Below, in pieces: positions 1-8,387 of a stretch of 64,000 nucleotides of DNA. Positions within the stretch are counted from its first letter, which is position 1; each line of letters starts with the position of its first letter. The DNA is from Desulfovibrio ferrophilus (GTDB lineage Bacteria > Desulfobacterota > Desulfovibrionia > Desulfovibrionales > Desulfovibrionaceae): contig NZ_AP017378.1 in the NCBI RefSeq assembly GCF_003966735.1, positions 2,190,905 through 2,254,904 on the forward strand. The letters are read 5' to 3'. Made by a program: the position numbers and the translations under genes. The notes beneath the pieces are model-generated. The model saw only the letters and a list, made by a program, of their open reading frames with translations, had not been told where the DNA came from and searched no databases.

Positions 1-1
1 C

Positions 2-1513
2 GAACGCGGAAACTACCGAGGACGCGCCTGGTTTTTCCACGACATTACGGAACGCATACGCTCGGATGCAGCCCTGAAACAGAGCAAGGACCTGTTGCAA
101 AGTATTCTGGACAACGTCCCCTCGTTGGTCTACCTGCGGGATGCTCAAAGCCGTTATGTCCTTGTCAATCGCCGTTATGAACGCTTCTTCGGCTGGAAAA
201 CAGGCACCTACGAAGGCAAGACCCCCCGCGAAATGCTCACCGAGAGCCACGCGGCCAGCATTTACATGAATGACGCCAAAGTCCTTCAGTCCAAAAAGCC
301 TTATGAGCATGAGGAGACATTGGACTTTAAGGGGCGCCGACACGTGATGCTGACCAGGGAAGTTCCCCTGTTCAACGAGCGCGGCAAGGTGACAGGCATC
401 GTAGGCATCACAACGGACATCACCTCACGCAAGCAGATTGAAGAACGCCTGCGCAGTGCCGTCGAAGAGTTCGAAGCCATTTTTGACAACACCTTGGTGG
501 GAACCCTACTACTCAAGAATGGTCGGCATATCGCCAAGGTCAACGCACGATTTGCCGAGATGTTCGGCTATCCCCCCGAGGAGATGGTCGGGCGCTCCAC
601 CCGCTTCCTTCATCTGTCAGACAAGCACTATGAAGAATTTGGGGAACAATTCTCTTCCAAGCTGGCCTCACAGGAAATCATGAAGGTCGAGTATCCCTAT
701 CGCCACGCCAATGGATCAACGTTCTGGTGCCAACTCTCCGGCAAGGCTTTGGACCCGGACCTGCCCGAATCCGGAGTACTCTGGATTGTCGACGATATTA
801 CCGATCGCAAAAAACTGGAACAACTCAGAGATGATGTGGATAACATCGTGCGCCACGACCTCAAGTCCCCCCTGAGCGCAGTCATCCACGTTCCACAGCT
901 GCTTCTGGACGACGACAATCTGAATCACGACCAAAGGGCGCTCTTGCGCGAACTCGAACGCTCCGGGCACCACATGCTGGAGATGATCAACAGATCGCTG
1001 GACATCTACAAGATGGAAAGGGGCACCTATCACATGGAGGCACGGAACCTGGATCTCACCGGAGTCCTACTTCGTGTTCTGCGCGAATTGAACTCCCAGA
1101 TTCTGTCCAAAAGCCTACAAATTGAAATTCTGGTCAACGGCAACCCCACGGGAGCAAATGAGTTTATCGTCAGCGGCGAAGAACTGCTCTATCACTCCAT
1201 GCTTGCCAACCTGCTCAAGAACGCCGTGGAGGCTTCCCCCGAGGGTGGGCGCGTCACTATTTCCATGGTTGAAGGAACCGCCAGGACCGTCGCCATCCGC
1301 AATGCCGGAGCAGTACCGGAGCCCATTCGGAAGACATTCTTCGAAAAATTTGCCACAGCAGACAAGAGCGGCGGCACCGGCCTTGGGACGTATTCAGCCA
1401 AACTCATTGCCGAGGCCCATGGCGGAGCCATCGGCATGCATACGGGTGAAGCCGAAGGAACCACAATCACCGTGACTCTCCCCGGCCCGGTGCAGGACAA
1501 CTCCGACCCCTGA
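2..1513 (+). CDS. PAS-domain sensor histidine kinase, 5' end outside window
   Basis: The reading frame is open from base 2, and its first residues (RAWFFHDITERIRSDAAL) are the typical end of a PAS domain. The gene therefore starts upstream, and a TTG at 95 is not the true start. Two more PAS domains follow, each ending in a D-I-T-x-R-K motif. The kinase core has an H-box (VRHDLKSPLS, His near visible residue 285), an N-box (NLLKNAVEAS, near 403-412) and a glycine-rich GGTGLGTYSA box. The usual D-x-G-x-G reads NAGAVP, a known variant. No membrane segment is visible, so the visible part looks cytosolic. Signal and partner regulator are unknown. Confidence 0.9.
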   Translation, partial: ERGNYRGRAWFFHDITERIRSDAALKQSKDLLQSILDNVPSLVYLRDAQSRYVLVNRRYERFFGWKTGTYEGKTPREMLTESHAASIYMNDAKVLQSKKPYEHEETLDFKGRRHVMLTREVPLFNERGKVTGIVGITTDITSRKQIEERLRSAVEEFEAIFDNTLVGTLLLKNGRHIAKVNARFAEMFGYPPEEMVGRSTRFLHLSDKHYEEFGEQFSSKLASQEIMKVEYPYRHANGSTFWCQLSGKALDPDLPESGVLWIVDDITDRKKLEQLRDDVDNIVRHDLKSPLSAVIHVPQLLLDDDNLNHDQRALLRELERSGHHMLEMINRSLDIYKMERGTYHMEARNLDLTGVLLRVLRELNSQILSKSLQIEILVNGNPTGANEFIVSGEELLYHSMLANLLKNAVEASPEGGRVTISMVEGTARTVAIRNAGAVPEPIRKTFFEKFATADKSGGTGLGTYSAKLIAEAHGGAIGMHTGEAEGTTITVTLPGPVQDNSDP

Positions 1514-1568
1514 TCCAGAACGCTGCAATCCATGACTATGAACCTCTTTCACTGGAGCAGGAGCTATC

Positions 1569-2648
1569 ATGAGGCTTAGCCGTCGCAACGCCATCAAAGT
1601 CGTAACCGCCGCCACTCTGGCCCCCATGTTCGGACTCAGCGGGGCAACGTCCGCTGAAGCTGCAACCAATGGAGCCTTCGCCACAGGCTCGCCCATCAAT
1701 GTCATTATCCCCAAAAACTATGTACAGCCTCTGGACGGCAAGCAAGGCCGTATCGTTCAGGCCCGTCTGGGACGAGCCGTGCTGGAGACCGTGCGCACCC
1801 ATTACAAGGGGAAGAACCTCCCTGTATGGAAACAGAAATACGGAACCATGGACCTTGAAAAACGGGTCATGAACATCTGTCACTGGATCATACAAAGCGT
1901 GCGCGAGCATCGCGATGTCTATCCACTGGACCCGGCTTGGGTAGCGGCCCAGATCATGACCGAATCATTTTTTTATGAATTTGCCGTATCCCGGGCACTG
2001 GCCGTGGGCATCTGCCAGTTCATCACTCCGACAGCTCGGGAATACAAACTGGTCTGTGCCGGAACCCGTTCGGAACACAGCGCGCCTCCGTATCGCAAAA
2101 CAGACTGGTCAGGAGAACAGGATATCTACTATGAACAGCGTACGGCATGGAAACAGGCCCGGCGCACCCGGCTCAAAATCTCCGGGGACGAGTCGGACTT
2201 CCTGCTGAAGGCTCTTCGGGCTGGCATCGACGGCAAATCCGTTGACGGAGCCCAAAAGTATCTTGAAGCCTGCGACAAAATCGAGGCCCTGGACAAACAG
2301 GTCAAGCAGGCACGTGAGCGGTTCACCTCATACCTGCAGCAGAATTTCAAGGGTCGCAGCATCTTTGCAAGCAAGGATGTGGCCTTTTTCAAGGAATTTG
2401 ATGAGCGCGTGCTCTACAAAAAGCCAGTTAGCGCCATGGTTCTGATGCTTGCCCGATTCCTGCGTGCCAGAAATGGCAACATCATCGCCGCCGCAGCCGG
2501 GTACCATTCCGGACTCTCCAACACCCGCGAAGATCATGGCGTATATGGACGCTATGGTCGTATCCCCGGATTCGATTCCACGGTCAGTTACATCAGCCGC
2601 ATTCTGGTCAACCACCACGAGATCGCAAGCCGCATGGTAACGACCTGA
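1569..2648 (+). CDS. Tat-exported lytic transglycosylase-like protein
   Basis: The product has 359 residues. The N-terminus carries a twin-arginine motif (SRRNAIK) before a hydrophobic stretch ending near AEAA, so Tat export to the periplasm is inferred. Glu132 in the TES motif, followed by ALAVGICQFITPTA, resembles the catalytic Glu and G-x-x-Q-x-x-P segment of SLT-type transglycosylases. A later AAAAGYHSGLSN segment resembles the family's A-Y-N-x-G motif. A region rich in charged residues is inserted between these blocks. The likely role is peptidoglycan cleavage. Divergence is considerable, so enzymatic activity is inferred. It starts 56 bp after the kinase, probably as a separate unit. 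Confidence 0.75.
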   Translation: MRLSRRNAIKVVTAATLAPMFGLSGATSAEAATNGAFATGSPINVIIPKNYVQPLDGKQGRIVQARLGRAVLETVRTHYKGKNLPVWKQKYGTMDLEKRVMNICHWIIQSVREHRDVYPLDPAWVAAQIMTESFFYEFAVSRALAVGICQFITPTAREYKLVCAGTRSEHSAPPYRKTDWSGEQDIYYEQRTAWKQARRTRLKISGDESDFLLKALRAGIDGKSVDGAQKYLEACDKIEALDKQVKQARERFTSYLQQNFKGRSIFASKDVAFFKEFDERVLYKKPVSAMVLMLARFLRARNGNIIAAAAGYHSGLSNTREDHGVYGRYGRIPGFDSTVSYISRILVNHHEIASRMVTT

Positions 2649-2776
2649 GCACTGAGGCGGCGACAAACCGACTCCCTCCCAGAACAGCCCAACATTATTG
2701 ATGGAACACATGACTTCTGGATTGCGCGCCCCCTAAGGATCATTTACTGTTCCTCTCCGCCAAGGAAGGGAACATC

Positions 2777-3658
2777 ATGCTCAAGGGATTCATCTGCGCC
2801 ATCATCTCCGCCTGCTGCTACGGCACCCTGCCCATCCTGGGCAAACTGGGCTATGCCATGGGCATGGAGACCTACGAAATGCTCTCCTACCGATTCGGAT
2901 TGGGCACCCTCATGCTGGCTCTGTGGCTGGCAGCCACCAATCCCCGGGCACTTCGCATTGCTCCCCATACCCTGCTCAAGGCCGTGGCCCTTGGCACCTG
3001 CATCTATCCCCTGCAAAGCATCTGTTTTCTATCTGCGTTGAAATACATCACCGCCTCCACCACGACCCTGATCCTGTATTTCTATCCCATCTGCGTCACA
3101 CTGCTGTCCGCCGTGCTCTTCAAAATGCGCCTGGACAGAAAAGTCATTATATCCCTGGTCATCGTCACCACAGGTTGTGCTCTGGTTTTTTACGACGCCT
3201 TTTCACAGTCGGTCAGCAGCATGGGGCTGGCCTACGCCTTGGGTGCCATGGCAATCTTCTCGCTGTACCTCGTCGCCTCACAGGTCATACTGAAGGACGA
3301 ACCACCCCTGACCGTGTGCCTCTATGTGCTGGCTGCGGCCACAGTGGTGTTCACGATACTGGCTGGTCCTCCAAAGCTCGCGGAAATGACCTGGCCCAAG
3401 GCAACTCTGGCGCTGGCGTTTGGATTCTTCCCCACCTTGCTGGCTGTGAGTCTCCTGTACACGGCCATCGACCTTGTGGGCAGCGCTTACACTTCCATCT
3501 TCTCCACCATGGAGCCCGTGACCACCGTCGCCCTGGCCTTCCTGGTTCTGGGCGAACCCATCGCCCCCTGGCAATTGGCCGGGGCCGCATGCATCATCGC
3601 AGGAATCGTACTGCCAAACCTGGGCCTCATCCGCCGAAAAACCATTGTCTCAGCATAA
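2777..3658 (+). CDS. EamA/DMT-family transporter
   Basis: The product is 293 residues long, almost entirely hydrophobic, with about ten predicted transmembrane helices arranged as two EamA repeats (roughly residues 4-135 and 148-285). The glycine-rich start (GFICAIISACCYGTLPILGK) and the ending EPVTTVALAFLVLGEPIAPWQ are typical of drug/metabolite transporters in the inner membrane. The substrate cannot be read from sequence. A GGAA-type ribosome site precedes the ATG. It stands alone between the transglycosylase-like gene and a small membrane-protein gene. Confidence 0.88.
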   Translation: MLKGFICAIISACCYGTLPILGKLGYAMGMETYEMLSYRFGLGTLMLALWLAATNPRALRIAPHTLLKAVALGTCIYPLQSICFLSALKYITASTTTLILYFYPICVTLLSAVLFKMRLDRKVIISLVIVTTGCALVFYDAFSQSVSSMGLAYALGAMAIFSLYLVASQVILKDEPPLTVCLYVLAAATVVFTILAGPPKLAEMTWPKATLALAFGFFPTLLAVSLLYTAIDLVGSAYTSIFSTMEPVTTVALAFLVLGEPIAPWQLAGAACIIAGIVLPNLGLIRRKTIVSA

Positions 3659-3738
3659 GACTTAACTACTCAAGTCTCTCCGTTCTTTGCCTTTTCCCCG
3701 AATCATGCTTATTGAATAAGTAATCGGGGGAAGCCGTC

Positions 3739-4101
3739 ATGCAGATTCTGGATAACACACTGGCAATCATCTACCGGGCATTGTCCATCTCACTGAACCT
3801 CATTGGTCCCGTGAGCCTGCTGCTGTACCTAGCATTGATGTGCCTCATCTATCTGGCCTACTACAAACGCGGCCTGCGCCTTGGTTCCTTTGTGCATATC
3901 ATGGGCTGCATCTTCTTTTTCTTCATCGTCTGGAATCACCCCGGCTACCGCTGGTACAAGATGCGCCCCTGGAACGGCGGGTACGTCTATACCCTGGTAA
4001 TGATCGTTGTGTACGTCTACCTGCCCATGAAACTCGTCATGTTCGGCACCGAACTCTGGCGCAATCTGACTCCCAAGGGGAAAAGCGACAAGCCCCGTTG
4101 A
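3739..4101 (+). CDS. small hypothetical membrane protein
   Basis: The product has 120 residues with three to four hydrophobic segments (about 8-35, 45-60 and 80-105) and a basic C-terminal tail (LTPKGKSDKPR). A GGGG-A-A ribosome site lies 8 bp before the ATG. I do not recognise a family. The tail suggests a cytoplasmic C-terminus by the positive-inside rule. It is the last plus-strand gene before a shared terminator. Confidence 0.7.
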   Translation: MQILDNTLAIIYRALSISLNLIGPVSLLLYLALMCLIYLAYYKRGLRLGSFVHIMGCIFFFFIVWNHPGYRWYKMRPWNGGYVYTLVMIVVYVYLPMKLVMFGTELWRNLTPKGKSDKPR

Positions 4102-4148
4102 CCAGCCACTTCTGATTGTTCTTCCATCTCTTTGCATGAGCCCACAAA

Positions 4149-4179
4149 AAAGCCCGCCCGGCATTGCCGGACGGGCTTT
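4149..4179. terminator. bidirectional intrinsic terminator
   Basis: Arms AAGCCCGCCCGGC and GCCGGACGGGCTT pair with one mismatch around a three-base loop. A run of A lies on the left and TTTATA on the right, so it can serve both the plus-strand membrane protein and the minus-strand ppiD-like gene that converge here. Confidence 0.85.
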
Positions 4180-4206
4180 ATATAACGAGGGTTTTCACCC
4201 GAATAA

Positions 4207-6111
4207 TCAGTTTTCCAGAAGCTGGGGTTGCACGACCTTGAGTTCAATCTTGTCACGCAGCCCCGAGAGGTATGCCATGAACATCTCATTGGTCTTGGCC
4301 TGCTGAATCTGCGTACGGAGCAGTTCCTTCTGGCGTTCCCACAATTCTTCAGGCGGAGCAACCCGCTCCACCAAACGGGCGAGGGCATAGCCGCTGCCCA
4401 CGGAATAGCTCTTATCCAGCCACTGGCCCTCAGTTCCGGCAAAGGCTGCTTCCACCAGTTCGGGATTCATACCGAGCTCGGGAATCAGTCCACGGCGGGC
4501 GAAGGGCTTGCTGGTGGCAAGTTTGGCCTTGTACTGCACCAGAGCGGCTTTGGCCTTGGCAGGATCGACCAACTCGGTCAGCACGGAATCCGCTTTCTCC
4601 TGAGCCAGCGTCAAAGCGCCCTCACGTCTCAGGGTCTCGACGATAACGCCCTTGACCTCGTCCAGAGGAGCCACGGTAGACTCGACGAACTTGGACTTGG
4701 CCGCCAACAGATAACCACCTTCGATGCTCAAAGGCGTTTCGGAGGCCTTGCCGGTCTCCAAATCAAACAGCAACTGAACGCTCTCGGCATCGATGCCCAG
4801 GCGCTGGACCAACATATCCTTGGTCATGGCACCGGTGGACTCCAGGGTCATCCCCAATCCTTCGGCAACCTTGACCAGAGTGTCACCCACGATGATCTGG
4901 CCGATGGCCTGATCGAGCTTGTCGGACAGGGCATCAGCAGCCTTATCCTCAGCCAGGGAGGAACGGATGTCGGACTCGGCTTCTGCCAAGGCCTTGACAC
5001 CCTCGTCGCGGTGATCCTCGAGTTTGAGCAGATGCCAACCGAATTTGGTACGAATGGGCTCACTGACCTCACCAGGCTTCAGAGAGAAAGCAGCCTCCTC
5101 AAAGGGACCAACCATCATGCCGCGTGAGAACCAGCCCAAATCGCCGCCGGTGGCGTTGCTGGGGCCTTCGGAATATTTCTTAGCCAGCTCCTCGAAAGTA
5201 GACCCCTTGGCCAGACGAGCCTTCAGACGCAGCAACTTGGTGCGTACATCCTTGACTTCAGCCTCAGGGGCACCGGCATCCAGCTTGAGCAGAATGTGTC
5301 TGGCCCGGACCTGTTCGGGGCGGGCAAACTCATCCTGATGTGTATCATAGTAGGTCTTGATCTCTTCAGCTGAAACCGTCTGGACTCCGGAAAGCGCCTG
5401 GGGCGTGAACTGCAGGTATTGCAGCGTCGCGCGGGCCGGACGCCTGAAGCGGTCCTGATTGTCGGCGTAGTATTTTTCAACCTGTTCGTCGGAGGACTGA
5501 ACCTCAGCAGCAAAATCTTCCCAGGGAAAAAGCAGATAGTCGATGGCAACTCGCTCGCCACCATACTGGAAGAAATCGCGCACTTCAGCGTCATCCACGA
5601 CCACGGTCATATCCAGATACTTCTGGAGTTTCTCGGCCATGATATCCTGACGCATACCGGTTTCAAAGTCTGCGGGAGTCATGTTGCTGCCCCGCAGCAC
5701 TGCGCGGTAGATGCCCGTATCGAAACGGCCATCCTTGCCGCGGAAGACCTGATAGGAAACGATGCGCTTCTGCAGTTCGGCGTCGCTCACGGCCAGACCC
5801 AACTCCAGGGCCTGCTGACGAATGAGTGTGGAGTTCACCATATTCGCCAGAACCCGGTCCTTGATCCGCATCTGCGAAATGTCCTCGTTGGACAAACCAG
5901 GCATCTGGGTCCGCACAGCATCGAGTTCACGACGCAGGCGCGACTGGAAATCGGTGATCATGATGGGCGTCTCGCCCAGGTAGGCCAATACGCCTCCACC
6001 CTTGCCACCGAGGGTACCGGAACCGTAGGCAAAAACGAACGCCAGGATGATGACGCCGAATAGAATCTTGATGACCCATGATCCGGCATTCTGCCGCAGT
6101 CCATCTAGCAT
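4207..6111 (-). CDS. ppiD: SurA/PpiD-like peptidyl-prolyl isomerase foldase
   Basis: The product has 634 residues, the usual size for PpiD. One N-terminal membrane anchor (IKILFGVIILAFVFAYG, about 15-31) is followed by a SurA-N-like chaperone region. A parvulin-type rotamase domain lies near residues 265-370, with the signatures RARHILLKL, GGDLGWFSRG and FGWHLLKLE. A second degenerate chaperone region ends the protein. It would be anchored in the inner membrane facing the periplasm and assist folding of exported proteins. It lies 29 bp downstream of the aconitase gene, so co-transcription is likely. Confidence 0.88.
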   Translation of the reverse strand: MLDGLRQNAGSWVIKILFGVIILAFVFAYGSGTLGGKGGGVLAYLGETPIMITDFQSRLRRELDAVRTQMPGLSNEDISQMRIKDRVLANMVNSTLIRQQALELGLAVSDAELQKRIVSYQVFRGKDGRFDTGIYRAVLRGSNMTPADFETGMRQDIMAEKLQKYLDMTVVVDDAEVRDFFQYGGERVAIDYLLFPWEDFAAEVQSSDEQVEKYYADNQDRFRRPARATLQYLQFTPQALSGVQTVSAEEIKTYYDTHQDEFARPEQVRARHILLKLDAGAPEAEVKDVRTKLLRLKARLAKGSTFEELAKKYSEGPSNATGGDLGWFSRGMMVGPFEEAAFSLKPGEVSEPIRTKFGWHLLKLEDHRDEGVKALAEAESDIRSSLAEDKAADALSDKLDQAIGQIIVGDTLVKVAEGLGMTLESTGAMTKDMLVQRLGIDAESVQLLFDLETGKASETPLSIEGGYLLAAKSKFVESTVAPLDEVKGVIVETLRREGALTLAQEKADSVLTELVDPAKAKAALVQYKAKLATSKPFARRGLIPELGMNPELVEAAFAGTEGQWLDKSYSVGSGYALARLVERVAPPEELWERQKELLRTQIQQAKTNEMFMAYLSGLRDKIELKVVQPQLLEN

Positions 6112-6140
6112 TGAGACTCCAATCCTTTAAAGGCTTGACA

Positions 6141-8069
6141 TTACGCGTGGTCAGCTTGAGCGCGGACAAAGTTCAGGAGGCCGCCTGACTGAATAATAGC
6201 CAGTTCATTTTCCGTCAAATCATTTTGGAGCAACACACCACCGATTCCGGCAACTTGAACCTCGATTTCGCCCCCTGGCGTAATGGAACCAACAGGCACC
6301 GTCAGGGCTGCACCCTGCTCCAACCGCTCGTAATCACCAGGATTTACAAATGTCAGTGGCAGAATACCGAAGTTCACCAGATTCGCACGGTGAATGCGTG
6401 CAAGAGATTTGACAATCACGGCGGCAACGCCAAGATGACGCGGGCCAAGAGCTGCGTGCTCACGCGAGGAGCCCTGGCCGTAGTTTTCCCCACCCACGAT
6501 GACGCCGCCTCCGGCTTCACGGATGCGGGACACGAAGTCCGCGTCCACGCGGGAGTAGATATACTCGCTGATGGCCGGAATATTGGAGCGCAACGCAGTG
6601 ATCTGTGGCCCGGCAGGCAGAATGTGGTCCGTCGTGATGTTGTCGGCCACCTTCAATTGCACCGTCGTTTCCAAAGTCTCCGTCAGTGCTTCGAAGTTCT
6701 CCAGAGGCACGATGTTGGGCCCACGCAGGACCTCCACTTCGGAGCCATCGGCTGGCGGCATCAGGAACAGATGACGAATTGACGGCACCTCGGCCGGGAA
6801 CTCGGGCTTGGCCGGTGGCTCACCCCAGGTGGCCGGGTCCGTAAACTCACCCTTAAGGGCGCACATGGCGGCAGTCTGCGGGCTGGCCAGATAAACCTGC
6901 CCGTCCTGAGTGCCGGAACGTCCCTCGAAATTGCGATTGAACGTTCGCACGGACACACCGCTGGAGACTGGCGAACCACCCATACCGATGCAAGGGCCGC
7001 AGGTACATTCCAGCAGGCGCGCACCGGCGGTGAGCATGGGAGAAATCAGCCCCTCGGCAGCCAGCATGTTCAATACTTGTTTGGAGCCGGGCGACACCAG
7101 CAGATCGGTCTCGGGCTTGATACGTTGACCGTCCAGCATCTGGGCCACGGTCTTCAAGTCCGCGTAAGAGGAGTTGGTGCAGGAGCCGATGGCCGACTGA
7201 TCAACCTTCTTGCCCGCCAGTTCACGCACGGTCATGCGCACGTCGGGCATGTGCGGAGCGGCGACCAGAGGCTCAAGGGTGGAAAGATCGATACGCACTT
7301 CTTCGTCGTACTCGGCGTCCTCATCGGCCAACAGGAGCTCAAACTCATCCTCACGTCCCATGGCCTTGAAGAAGGAGCGGGTTTGCTCATCACTGGGGAA
7401 GATCGAAGTGGTGGCGCCGAGTTCAGCCCCCATATTGGTGATGGTGGCGCGCTCGGGTACGCTGAGGCTCGCAACGCCGGGACCGGCGAATTCCATGACA
7501 CGGCCCACGCCGCCCTTCACGCTCAGCTCTCCCAACAGATGCAGAATGATGTCCTTGGCGGCTGCCCAGCCGGTCAGTTCTCCTTCCAGCCAGATGCGGA
7601 CGACCTTGGGCATGGAGATGGTATAGGGCTCACCCGCCATGGCCAGAGCCACAGACAGACCGCCAGCCCCCATGGCCAGGCAACCCACACCACCCGCTGT
7701 GGGGGTATGGCTGTCCGAGCCAATGAGGGTCCGCCCGGGGCGGGCAAAATTCTCGAGGTGCAGTTGATGGCAGATACCGGTACCCGCAGGAGAGTAGACC
7801 ACACCGTAACGCGCAGCCACTGTGCGCAGATAACGATGATCGTCCGGGTTGCGGAATCCCATTTGTAGCGTGTTGTGGTCCACGTAACTCACCGATAGTT
7901 CGGTGCGTACACGAGGCACGCCCATGGCTTCGAACTGAAGATAGGCCATGGTGCCTGTTGCGTCCTGGGTCAAAGTCTGGTCGATGCGCAGTGCGACTTC
8001 AGATCCGGGGGTCATCTCCCCGGTGATGCGATGGGCGTCGATGATCTTCTGGGTCAGGTTCTGAGGCAT
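6141..8069 (-). CDS. aconitate hydratase (short, Aquifex-type)
   Basis: The product has 642 residues, shorter than AcnA (about 890), and fits the compact aconitase type found in Aquifex and many anaerobes. It interconverts citrate and isocitrate using a [4Fe-4S] cluster. Cys297 (GSCTNSS) and Cys357/Cys360 (TCGPCIG) are the expected ligands. The DSHTPT motif near residue 120 and the C-terminal swivel domain with GENYGQGSSREHA are intact. It sits second from last in a four-gene minus-strand run. In a sulfate reducer it probably serves glutamate synthesis through a partial TCA cycle, which is inference. Confidence 0.9.
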   Translation of the reverse strand: MPQNLTQKIIDAHRITGEMTPGSEVALRIDQTLTQDATGTMAYLQFEAMGVPRVRTELSVSYVDHNTLQMGFRNPDDHRYLRTVAARYGVVYSPAGTGICHQLHLENFARPGRTLIGSDSHTPTAGGVGCLAMGAGGLSVALAMAGEPYTISMPKVVRIWLEGELTGWAAAKDIILHLLGELSVKGGVGRVMEFAGPGVASLSVPERATITNMGAELGATTSIFPSDEQTRSFFKAMGREDEFELLLADEDAEYDEEVRIDLSTLEPLVAAPHMPDVRMTVRELAGKKVDQSAIGSCTNSSYADLKTVAQMLDGQRIKPETDLLVSPGSKQVLNMLAAEGLISPMLTAGARLLECTCGPCIGMGGSPVSSGVSVRTFNRNFEGRSGTQDGQVYLASPQTAAMCALKGEFTDPATWGEPPAKPEFPAEVPSIRHLFLMPPADGSEVEVLRGPNIVPLENFEALTETLETTVQLKVADNITTDHILPAGPQITALRSNIPAISEYIYSRVDADFVSRIREAGGGVIVGGENYGQGSSREHAALGPRHLGVAAVIVKSLARIHRANLVNFGILPLTFVNPGDYERLEQGAALTVPVGSITPGGEIEVQVAGIGGVLLQNDLTENELAIIQSGGLLNFVRAQADHA

Positions 8070-8114
8070 GGAATTCTCTCTCTTTCGGCAGCGGGGAAGC
8101 CACCGGGCAGGGGG

Positions 8115-8387
8115 TTACTGCACTATGCCCGTGGGCTTGTTCCCAAGCCGCAGTCTATTGGCTTTGCACTTACAAAGCTCAGCTTCGGTCGCCAAGCGCA
8201 ACTTATCCTGTGACAGGCGGAAAATTTCCTGGGCGTAGTACGTTCCGGTCGCTGGGTCCTCTGCTTCTCTCAGCTGGCGAATCTGCGCCACCACGGTTTC
8301 CCGCTGAAGGAGGATTTCCTCGGCCTCACGCTCCAGATCAGCAATTTCATCGGACACGGATACGTCGTCCTTTCTTCTTTCCGTCAT
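8115..8387 (-). CDS. small coiled-coil protein of unknown function
   Basis: The product has 90 residues. I chose the ATG at 8387, which has AAGGAG seven bases upstream. That ribosome site lies inside the end of the preceding gene, so the two overlap by 41 bp in different frames and are probably translationally coupled. The protein is highly charged and predicted helical (DEIADLEREAEEILLQRETV), with two cysteines near the end (ELCKCKANRL). No family was recognised. It lies between the chorismate mutase/EPSPS-like fusion and the aconitase. Confidence 0.65.
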   Translation of the reverse strand: MTERRKDDVSVSDEIADLEREAEEILLQRETVVAQIRQLREAEDPATGTYYAQEIFRLSQDKLRLATEAELCKCKANRLRLGNKPTGIVQ

